DNA from: Afipia sp. OHSU_II-C1
GTDB taxonomy: Bacteria > Pseudomonadota > Alphaproteobacteria > Rhizobiales > Xanthobacteraceae
Assembly (NCBI RefSeq): GCF_000497575.1
Contig: NZ_APJI01000006.1
Span: 518,001 to 582,000 of the forward strand
Length of the DNA stretch: 64,000 nt
Direction of reading: 5' to 3'
Part shown: piece after piece, positions 18,671 to 32,150 of the stretch
Position numbering within the stretch: position 1 is the stretch's first letter
Layout of the letters: the number at the start of each line of letters is the position of its first letter
Notes under the pieces: model-generated
What the model saw: only the letters and a program-made list of their open reading frames with translations
The model's database searches: none
Told to the model about the DNA's origin: nothing
Program-made: the position numbers and the translations under genes

Positions 18671-19582
18671 GTGACGAGCGAAGCAACCGCCCCGGCCGGA
18701 TCGCAGGGGCAAAAACGTCCGGCGATTTCCTTCGAGTTCTTCCCGCCCAAGACGGAAGAGATGGAGCGCAATCTCTGGGAAGTCATCAACCGGCTTGCAC
18801 CGCTGACGCCGAACTTCGTGTCGGTGACCTACGGCGCCGGCGGCTCGACTCGCGAACGCACCCATTCGACCATCGCCCGGATTCTCGGTGAGACCAAACT
18901 CACGCCGGCCGCGCATCTGACCTGTGTCGACGCTACCAAGGCGGACATCGATGACGTTGTCGCGCGCTATCATGACGTCGGCGTGCGTCACATCGTGGCG
19001 CTGCGCGGCGATCCGGTGAGCGGTATCGGCAATGCCTACACCGCGCATCCCGAGGGCTATCAAAGCTCCGCCGACCTCGTCGCCAGCATCAAGCGCAATC
19101 ATCCCGATATGGAAGTCAGCGTCTCGGCGTATCCCGAGAAGCATCCCGAAAGCCCCACGCTCGATGCCGACATCGACGCGCTGAAAGCCAAGGTCGATGC
19201 CGGCGCGACCCGCGCCATCACCCAGTTCTTCTTCGATAACGATCTCTACTTCCGTTATCTCGACCGCGTCCGCGCCGCCGGCATCACGATTCCGATCGTT
19301 CCCGGAATCCTGCCGGTGCAGAACTTCAAGATGGCGTCCAATTTCGCCAAGCGCGCCGGTGCATCCATGCCGGAATGGCTGTCGGCAAAATTCGAAGGCC
19401 TCGACGACGACGCCGACACCCGCCGCCTGGTGGCGGCGACGGTTGCCGCGGGGCAAGTGCAGAAGCTCGCCAAGCACGGCGTCGAGAATTTTCATTTTTA
19501 TACGATGAACCGTGCGGATCTTGTGTTCGCCATTTCGCATCTGCTCGGCATCCGCCCGAACGGCGCGCAGAAGGCGGCGTGA
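18671..19582 (+). CDS. metF: Methylenetetrahydrofolate reductase
   Basis: A flavoprotein that reduces 5,10-methylene-THF to 5-methyl-THF, the methyl donor for MetH encoded just downstream. The 303-residue protein has the family start SFEFFPPKTEEME, the SVTYGAGGSTRE motif and the LRGDP motif. I prefer the GTG at 18671, which has GGAG at 18658-18661 at good spacing and gives the usual MetF length. A GTG at 18656 in the same frame is possible. It leads the methionine operon metF - DUF559 gene - metH. Confidence 0.95.
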   Translation: MTSEATAPAGSQGQKRPAISFEFFPPKTEEMERNLWEVINRLAPLTPNFVSVTYGAGGSTRERTHSTIARILGETKLTPAAHLTCVDATKADIDDVVARYHDVGVRHIVALRGDPVSGIGNAYTAHPEGYQSSADLVASIKRNHPDMEVSVSAYPEKHPESPTLDADIDALKAKVDAGATRAITQFFFDNDLYFRYLDRVRAAGITIPIVPGILPVQNFKMASNFAKRAGASMPEWLSAKFEGLDDDADTRRLVAATVAAGQVQKLAKHGVENFHFYTMNRADLVFAISHLLGIRPNGAQKAA

Positions 19583-19608
19583 TTTGTTGTGGGGCTGCGC
19601 AGTTTCTT

Positions 19609-19649
19609 CCCCCTCTCCCCTTAGGGGAGAGGGTTGGGGTGAGGGGGTT
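19609..19649. repeat. REP-like repeat (family A), copy left of the DUF559 gene
   Basis: A hairpin CTCTCCCC/GGGGAGAG followed by GGTTGGGGTGAGGGGG. The tail points toward the DUF559 gene. The same unit occurs inverted at 20015-20053 and in composite form at 25467, 33865 and, as a variant, 27248. Confidence 0.9.
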
Positions 19650-19670
19650 CGGAAGCATCGCGAGACAACG

Positions 19671-20056
19671 ATGACCGACAACACGTCACTTGCCCGAAGA
19701 CTGCGACGGCAACAAACCGATGCCGAACGCATCCTGTGGCTGCGACTCCGCGACCGGCGGTTGAACGGCTGGAAGTTCAGGCGACAGGTACAGATCGACA
19801 GGTTCTTTGCTGATTTCTGCTGCGCCGAAGCAAAACTCGTTATTGAACTCGACGGCGGACAGCATGCGGTTCAAACGACTCAGGACGCAGAACGCACGCA
19901 GGTCCTCTCCGCGATGGGCTATCTCGTGCTGCGTTTCTGGAACAATGACGTTCTGACCAACATCAGCGGGGTTCTGGAAGAAATTCTCTCAACGCTTCCA
20001 CAACACGCTCCGGTCCCCCCTCACCCCAGCCCTCTCCCCGACGGGGAGAGGGAGTA

Positions 20057-20057
<1 letters not shown>
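19671..20057 (+). CDS. DUF559 (Vsr-like) endonuclease-domain protein
   Basis: A 128-residue protein with the DUF559 domain, a PD-(D/E)XK fold related to the very-short-patch repair nuclease. The likely active-site residues are Asp48 (RFFADF), Glu59 and Asp61 (IELDGGQH). The last 14 or so residues ([13 protein letters not shown]) are encoded by a repeat unit rather than by the domain. The gene sits between metF and metH, enclosed by inverted repeat copies, and its TAA overlaps the metH ATG. No biological role is established for these proteins. See the findings for the idea that it belongs to the repeat. Confidence 0.88.
20015..20053. repeat. REP-like repeat (family A), inverted copy right of the DUF559 gene
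   Basis: CCCCCTCACCCCAGCC followed by the hairpin CTCTCCCC GAC GGGGAGAG, the reverse complement of the 19609 copy. It encodes the C-terminal tail of the DUF559 protein and supplies the purine-rich GGGGAGAGGGA upstream of the metH start. Confidence 0.9.
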
Positions 20058-23929
<3,872 letters not shown>

Positions 23930-24004
23930 AGTTGATTCAATTTCACTGAATCTACAGATTGATGCCGCGCGATCTTTGATCGCGTTATATTGATGTGTTC
24001 CAAG

Positions 24005-24028
24005 CACGCGCGTGAACTCACGCGCGTG
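24005..24028. other. GC-rich hairpin downstream of metH
   Basis: CACGCGCGTGA (24005-24015) and TCACGCGCGTG (24018-24028) are exact complements around two bases. There is no T-tract, so this could be a transcript-end structure, a binding site or a leader element of the next gene. Confidence 0.4.
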
Positions 24029-24114
24029 TGACATCAACTGTTGTGAAACCTGGAACCCCCTCCCGCATGAGGCGTTGGTGCGCCGCAAGCTTCAACCTCA
24101 CAAAAGGAGAGATC

Positions 24115-24663
24115 ATGAGCAAGGTGAGCTTTTTCGCCGCCGCTGCGGCTGTAACCGCTTTGGTCGCCACTCCGGCACTCGCGCAGGACACGGCAAAACC
24201 GCGCGCCGCGATGCAGGGCAAGAGTGACAAAGCCAAGCAGATCAAGCCTATGAAGCACAGTGCAAAGCACACCAAGCATATGAAGCACAGCGCCCGTATG
24301 CACAGCCGTAACGAGGCCTACATGCGCTCCGCCGCCGTGGACACTCGGAGTGATTGGGATCGCGGCTGGGATAACCGCGGCTTCTGGCCGGGTGCTGTTG
24401 CCGCCGGCGCGGTGGGAACCGCGGGCGCTGTCGCAGCCGGTGCCGTAAATACTGCAGGCGCCATCGCAACCGCGCCGTTCGGCGGACCGTATCGCGACGG
24501 CTACGCCTATCGTGACACTTACGCCTATGGTCCGGGCTATGTGGACACCACCTACACTTACAACGGCGTAGCGATTCCGCAGTCGTCGAATTATGCGGCG
24601 CGAAATGGCTTCATGTGTCAGCCGGGCACCTTTATCAAGGGCACGCGGAACATCTGCCAGTAA
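24115..24663 (+). CDS. Small secreted protein of unknown function
   Basis: I do not recognise the family. The protein is 182 residues starting at the ATG at 24115, which has AGGAGAG just upstream; the frame is open further upstream but without such a site. A Sec signal peptide ends ALA-QD (cleavage after about residue 23). The mature part begins with a Lys/His/Met-rich stretch (about 28-65), then an Ala/Gly-rich hydrophobic segment (about 92-123), a Tyr/Gly-rich stretch, and a C-terminal domain with Cys168 and Cys181 that could pair. It stands alone between metH and a convergent GST gene. A periplasmic or envelope role is inferred. Confidence 0.75.
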   Translation: MSKVSFFAAAAAVTALVATPALAQDTAKPRAAMQGKSDKAKQIKPMKHSAKHTKHMKHSARMHSRNEAYMRSAAVDTRSDWDRGWDNRGFWPGAVAAGAVGTAGAVAAGAVNTAGAIATAPFGGPYRDGYAYRDTYAYGPGYVDTTYTYNGVAIPQSSNYAARNGFMCQPGTFIKGTRNICQ

Positions 24664-24695
24664 CGTTTTGATCGCGATTTAATTTGAACAAACAA

Positions 24696-24724
24696 GCGGT
24701 GGGCGGAATCAATCCGGCCACCGC
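24696..24724 (-). terminator. Terminator-like hairpin after the GST-like gene
   Basis: GCGGTGGGCGG (24696-24706) pairs with CCGGCCACCGC (24714-24724) with one mismatch. On the minus strand it is followed by a T-rich TTGTTTGTT. It lies between two convergent genes. Confidence 0.6.
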
Positions 24725-24733
24725 CCTGGCGTG

Positions 24734-25360
24734 TCAGCTCGGCGGCGCCAGAGGCTGCACGATATCCTGAAACGGCTGCAACGCTTCGCAGGTTTCCGCA
24801 TGGCGGTCGAGTGCGGGATAGCGCGCCGCGTCGAACAATCCGGCATGAGCCTCCCGCGTGAAACGGATCACGCAGGCCACCGCAATGTCGGCATGGGTGA
24901 TGTTGTCGCCGAACCAGTATCGCGTCTTGTGCCGCGCACGATCTTCTTCAAGAACAGCCAACACGCCCGCGATCTGCGAGCGGCAACGCTCGACCCAGCG
25001 CTTCGATTCTTCTCCGCGCAGCACGCGCTCATACAGCAGGCTCACCGCCTTGTCGGCGAGGCCGGTGGCCAGCGCGCAGATATGCAGCACCTCGCGCCGG
25101 ACATGACCACAATCGGGGATCAGCGCCCGCGACGGGCCGGATATCTCGTCGAGATAATCGAGAATCGCCGTGCTCTCGATCAGCACCTCGCCGTCGTCCA
25201 GCACCAGCGTCGGCACGCGCATCAGCGGATTGTACAGCGCGATCTTCTCCGCGTCACCGAAGGTCGACCACGGTGTGTGCTCGAACGGCAGGCCATAGAA
25301 CCGCAGCGCGAGTGCGACCCGCCGCACAAAGGGAGAATCGTATTGGCCGATCAGGTTCAT
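24734..25360 (-). CDS. Glutathione S-transferase family protein
   Basis: A 208-residue protein with an N-terminal thioredoxin-like domain (about 1-80; SPFVRRVALALRFYGLPFE, NPLMRVPTLVLDDGE, IESTAIL) and an all-helical C-terminal domain. The ESTAIL segment is the glutathione gamma-glutamyl binding site, and Ser9 is a plausible catalytic residue. Members conjugate or reduce varied substrates. The substrate here is unknown. Single gene, convergent with the secreted protein. Confidence 0.88.
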   Translation of the reverse strand: MNLIGQYDSPFVRRVALALRFYGLPFEHTPWSTFGDAEKIALYNPLMRVPTLVLDDGEVLIESTAILDYLDEISGPSRALIPDCGHVRREVLHICALATGLADKAVSLLYERVLRGEESKRWVERCRSQIAGVLAVLEEDRARHKTRYWFGDNITHADIAVACVIRFTREAHAGLFDAARYPALDRHAETCEALQPFQDIVQPLAPPS

Positions 25361-25466
25361 CAGGTGATCTCCGCCGCGAGATTGCGGCCGCGATTACACC
25401 CGGCAAGACACCCGATTGGCAAGCATGTTCGCAACCTTACTCGCATGTCGCCACAAGGCCGATATG

Positions 25467-25574
25467 CTCCCTCCCCAGAGGGGAGAGGGTTGGGGTGAGG
25501 GGGTTTCAATCTATCGAGATTCTACGCCCTCCCCCGCCGCGCTCCGCGCGTCGACCTCTCCCCACGGGAGAGGT
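25467..25574. repeat. Composite REP-like element (family A), solo copy
   Basis: Left hairpin and GGTTGGGGTGAGGGGG tail, a spacer of about 25 bases, then CCCTCCCCCGCC, a short GCGC palindrome and a second hairpin CCTCTCCCC/GGGAGAGG. It has the same overall inverted architecture as the repeats around the DUF559 gene but without a gene inside. The rest of the 266-base gap shows nothing else. Confidence 0.85.
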
Positions 25575-25626
25575 GAAGAGCCGAGTTCTGCTTTTAAAAA
25601 CAAGCTCAGCTTTCAAAAATCTGAAC

Positions 25627-27135
<1,509 letters not shown>

Positions 27136-27247
27136 GCCGTTTCCTCGAATGCTTTTCGTTTTGGTTTCGAAACGCAAACAAAGCGATTACGGGTGCGCGC
27201 GTCAAGGCGAGCGCCGTCGTGAAGATCAACAGGGATGCTTGCGATTT

Positions 27248-27380
27248 CCCTCCCCCTTGTGGGGAGGGTCGGCCGAGCGAAGCGGAGGCCGGGGTGGGGG
27301 AAACGCAACGCAGTAATATCCCCCACCCGGCGCGTCATTCGCTCCGCTCACACGCGCCACCCTCCCCACAAGGGGAGGGA
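27248..27380. repeat. Composite REP-like element (family A variant), long imperfect palindrome
   Basis: CCCTCCCCCTTGTGGGGAGGG opens the unit and a near mirror of it closes it. Between them are GGGGTGGGGG and CCCCCACCCGGCG flanking about 19 A/T-richer bases. The whole forms an imperfect palindrome of about 130 bases between the SDR gene and glpK. Confidence 0.85.
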
Positions 27381-27389
27381 TAAAGCAAA

Positions 27390-28163
27390 TTACACCGCCG
27401 CCGTCGTCACACCGCCGTCGATGACGATGGTCTGGCCGGTCATGAAGGTCGAGGCATCGGACGCGAGATAGACCACTGCGCCGGCGATTTCATGCGGTTC
27501 GCCGATCCGGCGCAGCGGCGTGGTCGCGGTGCGGCGCTTCAGGTTCTCCTGATCCTCCCACAGCGCACGGGCGAAATCGGTTTTGACCAGACCCGGCGCG
27601 ATACAGTTGACCCGCACGTTCTTCGGGCCCCACTCACCGGCCAGGCTGCGCGCCAGCGAGAAATCCGCCGCTTTCGAGATGCCGTAGGCGCCGATCACGG
27701 TCGAGCCGCGCAGGCCGCCGATGCTTGAGACGATGACCACCGAGCCGCCGCCGCGCTCGGCCATGTGCGGCATCGCCTGCTTGCAGAGCCAGATGTTGCT
27801 CTTGATGTTGGCGCCCATGATCTTGTCAAAGGCTTCATCGGTGATGTCGAGCAGCGGGCCGTAATAGGGATTCACAGCGGCGTTGCAGACGAGGATATCG
27901 ATCTTTCCATAATGCCTGATGGTGCCGGCGATCAGCGCGTCGACGTCTTCACGCCGCGAGATGTTGCAGGGAATGACATGGGCATCCCCGCCCGCCTTGC
28001 GGATGCCGTCCGCAACAGTTTCGCAGGCGTCGGCCTTGCGGCTGGAAACGACAACCTTCGCCCCCATCTGCGCCAGCATTTCCGCCGAGGCGCGACCGAT
28101 GCCGCGGCTCGACCCGGTGACGACAGCGACTTTTCCGGTGAGATCGAAGGGTGAAGTTGGCAT
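27390..28163 (-). CDS. Short-chain dehydrogenase/reductase (SDR)
   Basis: A 257-residue classical SDR. The NAD(P) motif is TGSSRGIG near residue 18. NAAV follows, then the catalytic Ser in SSIGG and the YxxxK motif YGISK, with the FMTGQTIVIDGG end typical of FabG-like enzymes. The ATG at 28161-28163 is preferred over the GTG 9 bases upstream. It lies downstream of the pim-like genes on the same strand and may be the last gene of that operon, oxidising a hydroxyacyl intermediate or acting in a side route. Substrate unknown. Confidence 0.88.
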   Translation of the reverse strand: MPTSPFDLTGKVAVVTGSSRGIGRASAEMLAQMGAKVVVSSRKADACETVADGIRKAGGDAHVIPCNISRREDVDALIAGTIRHYGKIDILVCNAAVNPYYGPLLDITDEAFDKIMGANIKSNIWLCKQAMPHMAERGGGSVVIVSSIGGLRGSTVIGAYGISKAADFSLARSLAGEWGPKNVRVNCIAPGLVKTDFARALWEDQENLKRRTATTPLRRIGEPHEIAGAVVYLASDASTFMTGQTIVIDGGVTTAAV

Positions 28164-28194
28164 GACGTCCACTGTTTTCGTTGGACAGTTGTTT

Positions 28195-28271
28195 CGTCAT
28201 TGCGAGCGAAGCGAAGCAATCCACCCTTTTAAAAGATGGATCGCTTCGTCGCTACGCTCCTCGCGATGACG
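28195..28271. repeat. CATTGCGAG palindromic repeat (family C), copy 1
   Basis: CGTCATTGCGAG...GCAATCCA on the left is mirrored by TGGATCGCTTCG...CGCGATGACG on the right, forming a long stem. It lies between the pimD-like gene and the SDR. Confidence 0.9.
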
Positions 28272-28280
28272 GTGAAAGAA

Positions 28281-29420
28281 TCAGACCAGCGAGCCTGCCG
28301 CCGCAACGCGGCGCAGGTGATAATCGGTGTCGCCGTACGAGGTCTCGATCATCGACAGCCGCTTGAAGTAGTGGCCGATCGCCGCTTCCATGGTCATGCC
28401 GATGCCGCCATGGAGCTGGATCGCCTGCTGGCCGACGAACTTCGCCGACTTGCCGACCTGCACCTTGGCAGCGGCAACCGCCGATGAGCGTTCGTCTTCC
28501 GGAAGATCGGTCGCCACTACCGCAAACAGCGCCATGCTACGCGCCTGCTCGAGGTTCACGAACATATCCGACGCGCGGTGCTGCAGCGCCTGGAAGGTGC
28601 CGATAGCGACGCCGAACTGCTTGCGGGTCTTGAGATACTCGACCGTCATCTTGAGCGACACTTCCATCGCGCCGATGGCCTCGGAGCACATGGCGATGCG
28701 CGCTTCGTCCACCACGCGTTCGACCAGCGCGAGACCCTTGGCCGGATCGCCAAGCACGGCGTCCTTGCCGACTTCGACGCCCTCGAACCGGATGTCGGCC
28801 GCGCGCATGTTGTCCTGCGTTGCGTAGCCCTTGATGTGGACGCCCTTGGCGTTGGCCGGCACGAGGAACACGCCGATGCCGTTACGGTCGCGCTGGCCTC
28901 CGGAGGTGCGGGCCGTCACAATCAGCGTATTGGCGCTGTCCCCGTGCAGCACAACGAACTTCTCGCCTTCAATCACCCAGCCATCGCCCTTCTTCTTGGC
29001 GGTGGTGGAGACATCGGCGAGGTCGTAACGCGAATTCTTCTCAAGCTGGGCAAACGCCAGCGTCTTGCTGCCGTCGATGACCGACGGAATATGCGCCGCC
29101 TTCTGCTCGGCGGAGGCACCGTGACGGAGGAAACCGCCGCCGATCACCACCGTGGTCAGATATGGCTCGAGCACCAGCGAACGGCCAAGCGATTCCATCA
29201 CGATCGCGGTTTCCACCGCGCCGCCGCCGAAGCCGCCGTCTTCTTCCGAAAACGGCAGGCCCAGCAGGCCCTGCTCGGCAAGCTTGCCCCAGACCTGACG
29301 GCTCCAGCCATCCTTTTCGGCAGCGTATTTCTTGCGCTGCTCGAAATCATACGAGTCAGCCAGCAGCCCGTCGACGCTGTCTTTCAGGAGACGCTGCTCC
29401 TCGGAGAGATCGAAATCCAT
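28281..29420 (-). CDS. pimD: Acyl-CoA dehydrogenase, PimD-like (pimeloyl-CoA dehydrogenase small subunit)
   Basis: A 379-residue FAD-dependent acyl-CoA dehydrogenase that introduces the 2,3-double bond in acyl-CoA or dicarboxyl-CoA. The N-terminal helical domain starts MDFDLSEEQRLLKDSV; the FAD domain and C-terminal helical domain (FGVAIGTFQALQHR, QLHGGIGMT) are complete. The ATG is preceded by GAGGAAC. The pairing with a second dehydrogenase just upstream, and the surrounding ligase, thiolase and hydratase, match the pimFABCD operon of Rhodopseudomonas palustris. The exact chain-length range is inferred. Confidence 0.88.
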   Translation of the reverse strand: MDFDLSEEQRLLKDSVDGLLADSYDFEQRKKYAAEKDGWSRQVWGKLAEQGLLGLPFSEEDGGFGGGAVETAIVMESLGRSLVLEPYLTTVVIGGGFLRHGASAEQKAAHIPSVIDGSKTLAFAQLEKNSRYDLADVSTTAKKKGDGWVIEGEKFVVLHGDSANTLIVTARTSGGQRDRNGIGVFLVPANAKGVHIKGYATQDNMRAADIRFEGVEVGKDAVLGDPAKGLALVERVVDEARIAMCSEAIGAMEVSLKMTVEYLKTRKQFGVAIGTFQALQHRASDMFVNLEQARSMALFAVVATDLPEDERSSAVAAAKVQVGKSAKFVGQQAIQLHGGIGMTMEAAIGHYFKRLSMIETSYGDTDYHLRRVAAAGSLV

Positions 29421-29450
29421 AATGTGTTCCTCGGCTAAACCAAACTACAT

Positions 29451-29531
29451 CGTCATTGCGAGGAGCGAAGCGACGAAGCAATCCAGTTGAATGATCCAAA
29501 GCTGGATTGCTTCGCTACGCTCGCAATGACG
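29451..29531. repeat. CATTGCGAG palindromic repeat (family C), copy 2
   Basis: CGTCATTGCGAG...AAGCAATCCA mirrored by TGGATTGCTTCG...GCAATGACGG, between the pimC-like and pimD-like genes. Confidence 0.9.
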
Positions 29532-29550
29532 GAACGTGAGAACGTTGCAA

Positions 29551-29580
29551 GCCCTCTCCCCGCGAACGCGGAGAGAAGGA
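29551..29580. repeat. Degenerate family A hairpin
   Basis: CCTCTCCCCGCG and CGCGGAGAGAAGG form a short stem resembling one half of the family A repeat. It sits directly next to copy 2 of family C between pimC and pimD. Confidence 0.55.
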
Positions 29581-29587
29581 GGCGTCA

Positions 29588-30775
29588 CTAAAGTCCCAGC
29601 ACCGCCTTCGCGATGATGCCGCGCTGGATCTCGTTGGACCCGCCGTAGATCGAGACCTTGCGGTAGTTGAAGTAGTGCGGAGCGGCGTGCGACTCCCAGC
29701 CTGCTTCCTCGTTGCCGATGCCCTCTTCCGGAATGTACGGCGTAGCGAAGGGACCGGCGACCTCGACCAGCAGTTCGGAAATGGTCTGCTGGATGTCGGA
29801 GCCCTTGATCTTCAGGATCGAGGATGCCGGGTCCGGCTTGCCCTTGCCGTTCTTGGTCTCGTTGGCGATGACGCGCATCACCGACAGTTCCAGCGCCTTG
29901 AGTTCGATCTCGGTGGCTGCAAGCTTCTCGCGGAAACGATCGTCCTCGATCAGCGGCTTGCCGTTGGCCTCGACCTTCGACGCCAGTTCACGGACGCGGC
30001 GGATGCGTTCCTTGGACATGCCGACACGGGCGATGTTGGTACGCTCGTTGCCGAGCAGGAACTTGGCGTAATCCCAGCCCTTGTTTTCCTGGCCGACGAG
30101 ATTGGCGACCGGCACTTCGACGTCGTCGAAGAACACTTCGTTGACTTCGTGACCGCCGTCGATGGTCTGAATCGGCCGCACGGTGATGCCGCGCGACTTC
30201 ATGTCGATCAGGATGAACGAGATGCCTTCCTGCTTCTTCGCTTCCGGATTGGTGCGGCAGAGGCAGAAGATCCAGTCGGCATGCTGGCCGAGCGTGGTCC
30301 AGGTCTTCTGGCCGTTGACGACGTAGACGTCGCCCTTGCGCTTCGCCGTGGTCTTGAGCGAGGCGAGGTCGGACCCGGAGCCGGGCTCCGAGAAGCCCTG
30401 ACACCACCAGTCGTCCAGATTGGCGATGCGCGGCAGGTAATACTTCTTCTGCTCGTCGTTGCCGAAGGTGTAGATCACCGGCCCAACCATGTTGACACCG
30501 AACGGCAGCGGCGACGGCGCCGGAGTTGCCTGCAGCTCTTCAAGGAAGATGTGCTGCTTGGCCGGCGACCAGCCGGTGCCGCCGAATTCCTTCGGCCAAT
30601 GCGGAACGCCCCAACCCTTCTTGTTCAGGATCCGCGTCCACGTGATGATGTCTTCCTTGCTCGGATGACCGCCGTCGATCAGCTTCTTGTGCATCGCGGG
30701 CGGAATATTTTCGCGGAAGAACTTCCTCACTTCGTCGCGAAATGCGTTTTCTTCCTGGGTGAAATTGAGATCCAC
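29588..30775 (-). CDS. pimC: Acyl-CoA dehydrogenase, PimC-like (pimeloyl-CoA dehydrogenase large subunit)
   Basis: A 395-residue FAD acyl-CoA dehydrogenase. The FAD/substrate motif GFSEPGSGSDLASLKT and VNGQKTWTTLGQHADW are clear, and the C-terminal domain ends GGSNEIQRGIIAKAVLGL. I chose the GTG at 30773-30775 because it is preceded by AAGGAGGA and begins the family N-terminus DLNFTQEENAFR; the upstream extension to 30883 has no family similarity. It is the partner of the next gene, as in the R. palustris pim operon. Confidence 0.92.
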   Translation of the reverse strand: MDLNFTQEENAFRDEVRKFFRENIPPAMHKKLIDGGHPSKEDIITWTRILNKKGWGVPHWPKEFGGTGWSPAKQHIFLEELQATPAPSPLPFGVNMVGPVIYTFGNDEQKKYYLPRIANLDDWWCQGFSEPGSGSDLASLKTTAKRKGDVYVVNGQKTWTTLGQHADWIFCLCRTNPEAKKQEGISFILIDMKSRGITVRPIQTIDGGHEVNEVFFDDVEVPVANLVGQENKGWDYAKFLLGNERTNIARVGMSKERIRRVRELASKVEANGKPLIEDDRFREKLAATEIELKALELSVMRVIANETKNGKGKPDPASSILKIKGSDIQQTISELLVEVAGPFATPYIPEEGIGNEEAGWESHAAPHYFNYRKVSIYGGSNEIQRGIIAKAVLGL

Positions 30776-30915
30776 GGGGGTCCTCCTTGAAGTCTGACTG
30801 GAAATAACAGTCCGGGATTTTCGGCCTCTTGTTCTGTCCGGCGATTGTAGACCGGCGCAGGCGGGAGGCAATTCGGCAATCAAAAGATTTGAGTGCTCTT
30901 ACGTCCGGACGCTCT

Positions 30916-30954
30916 CCGGCCCGCTCCTCCCCATGCGGAGAGAGAACGGGCCGG
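30916..30954. repeat. Hairpin between pimB and pimC, related to family A
   Basis: CCGGCCCG (30916-30923) pairs with CGGGCCGG (30947-30954), enclosing an inner CTCCTCCCC / CGGAGAG stem. There is no T-tract, so it looks more like an intercistronic structure than a terminator. Confidence 0.6.
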
Positions 30955-30965
30955 TCGCGAGATAC

Positions 30966-32150
30966 TTACTGCAGGATTTCGAACAGGCCGGCAGCGCCCT
31001 GACCGCCACCGATGCACATGGTGACGACGCCGTACTTCGCCTTGCGGCGACGGCCTTCGATCAGGACATGGCCGGCAAGACGTGCGCCGGTCATGCCGTA
31101 AGGATGGCCGACCGCAACCGAACCGCCGCTGACATTGAGCTTCTCGGGGTCGATGCCGAGCTTGTCGCGGCAGTAGATCACCTGCACGGCGAAAGCCTCA
31201 TTCAGCTCCCACATGTCGATGTCATCAATCTTGAGGCCATGACGCTGGAGCAGACGCGGAATCGCGAACACCGGACCGATGCCCATTTCGTCGGGCTCGC
31301 AACCGGCGGCGACGAAGCCTCGGAAAATGCCGAGCGGCTTGAGGCCACGCTTGGCGGCTTCCTTGTCGCTCATGATGACGGTGGCGCTGGCGCCGTCCGA
31401 CAACTGGCTGGCGTTGCCGGCGGTGATGGAGCCGCCTTCGCGCACCGGCTTCAGGCTTGCGAGGCCTTCCGCGGTGGTCTCGGGACGCGGACCTTCATCC
31501 TGCGACAGGGTGATGTCCTTGTAGGAGACTTCCTTGGTGTTCTTGTCGACGACAGCCATCTTGGTGGTGATCGGCGCGATTTCGTCCTTGAAACGGCCGC
31601 CCTGCTGCGCGGCAGCGGTGCGGCGCTGGCTCTCCAGCGAGTATTCGTCCTGCTTCTCGCGCGAAATGCCGTAGCGCTTGGAGACGACTTCGGCGGTGTC
31701 GAGCATCGCCATATAGACGTCGCCCTTGATCGCCTTCAGCGCGGGATCGACCGCGTGGAACATGTTCATATGCTCGTTCTGCACGAGGCTGATCGACTCG
31801 CCGCCGCCGCCGACCGCGACCTGAACGCCGTCAAAGATCACCGAGCGCGCAGCGAGCGCGATGGCCTGAAGGCCCGAAGCGCACTGGCGGTCGATGGTGG
31901 TGCCGCCGACCGTCACCGGAAGACCCGCGCGCAGCGCGGCCTTGCGGGCAATGTTGCCAGCGGTGGCGCCCTGCTGCATGGCGGCGCCCATCACCACATC
32001 CTCGATCTCCGCGGGATCGACACCGGCGCGCTTGACCGCCTGTTCGATGGCGTGGCCGAGCAGCGTCGCGCCTTCGGTGTTGTTGAGCGCGCCGCGATAG
32101 GCCTTGCCGATCGGGGTGCGGGCGGTGGAAACGATAACGGCTTCGGTCAT
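30966..32150 (-). CDS. pimB: Acetyl-CoA acyltransferase (thiolase), PimB-like
   Basis: Thiolytic cleavage of 3-ketoacyl-CoA, releasing acetyl-CoA. The 394-residue protein has nucleophile Cys90 in [11 protein letters not shown], the His motif GHPYGMTG and the second Cys in [12 protein letters not shown]. Its ATG overlaps the stop of the upstream ligase as ATGA, and an AGGAGG lies within the end of that gene. This is the only overlapping junction of the operon. Confidence 0.94.
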   Translation of the reverse strand: MTEAVIVSTARTPIGKAYRGALNNTEGATLLGHAIEQAVKRAGVDPAEIEDVVMGAAMQQGATAGNIARKAALRAGLPVTVGGTTIDRQCASGLQAIALAARSVIFDGVQVAVGGGGESISLVQNEHMNMFHAVDPALKAIKGDVYMAMLDTAEVVSKRYGISREKQDEYSLESQRRTAAAQQGGRFKDEIAPITTKMAVVDKNTKEVSYKDITLSQDEGPRPETTAEGLASLKPVREGGSITAGNASQLSDGASATVIMSDKEAAKRGLKPLGIFRGFVAAGCEPDEMGIGPVFAIPRLLQRHGLKIDDIDMWELNEAFAVQVIYCRDKLGIDPEKLNVSGGSVAVGHPYGMTGARLAGHVLIEGRRRKAKYGVVTMCIGGGQGAAGLFEILQ

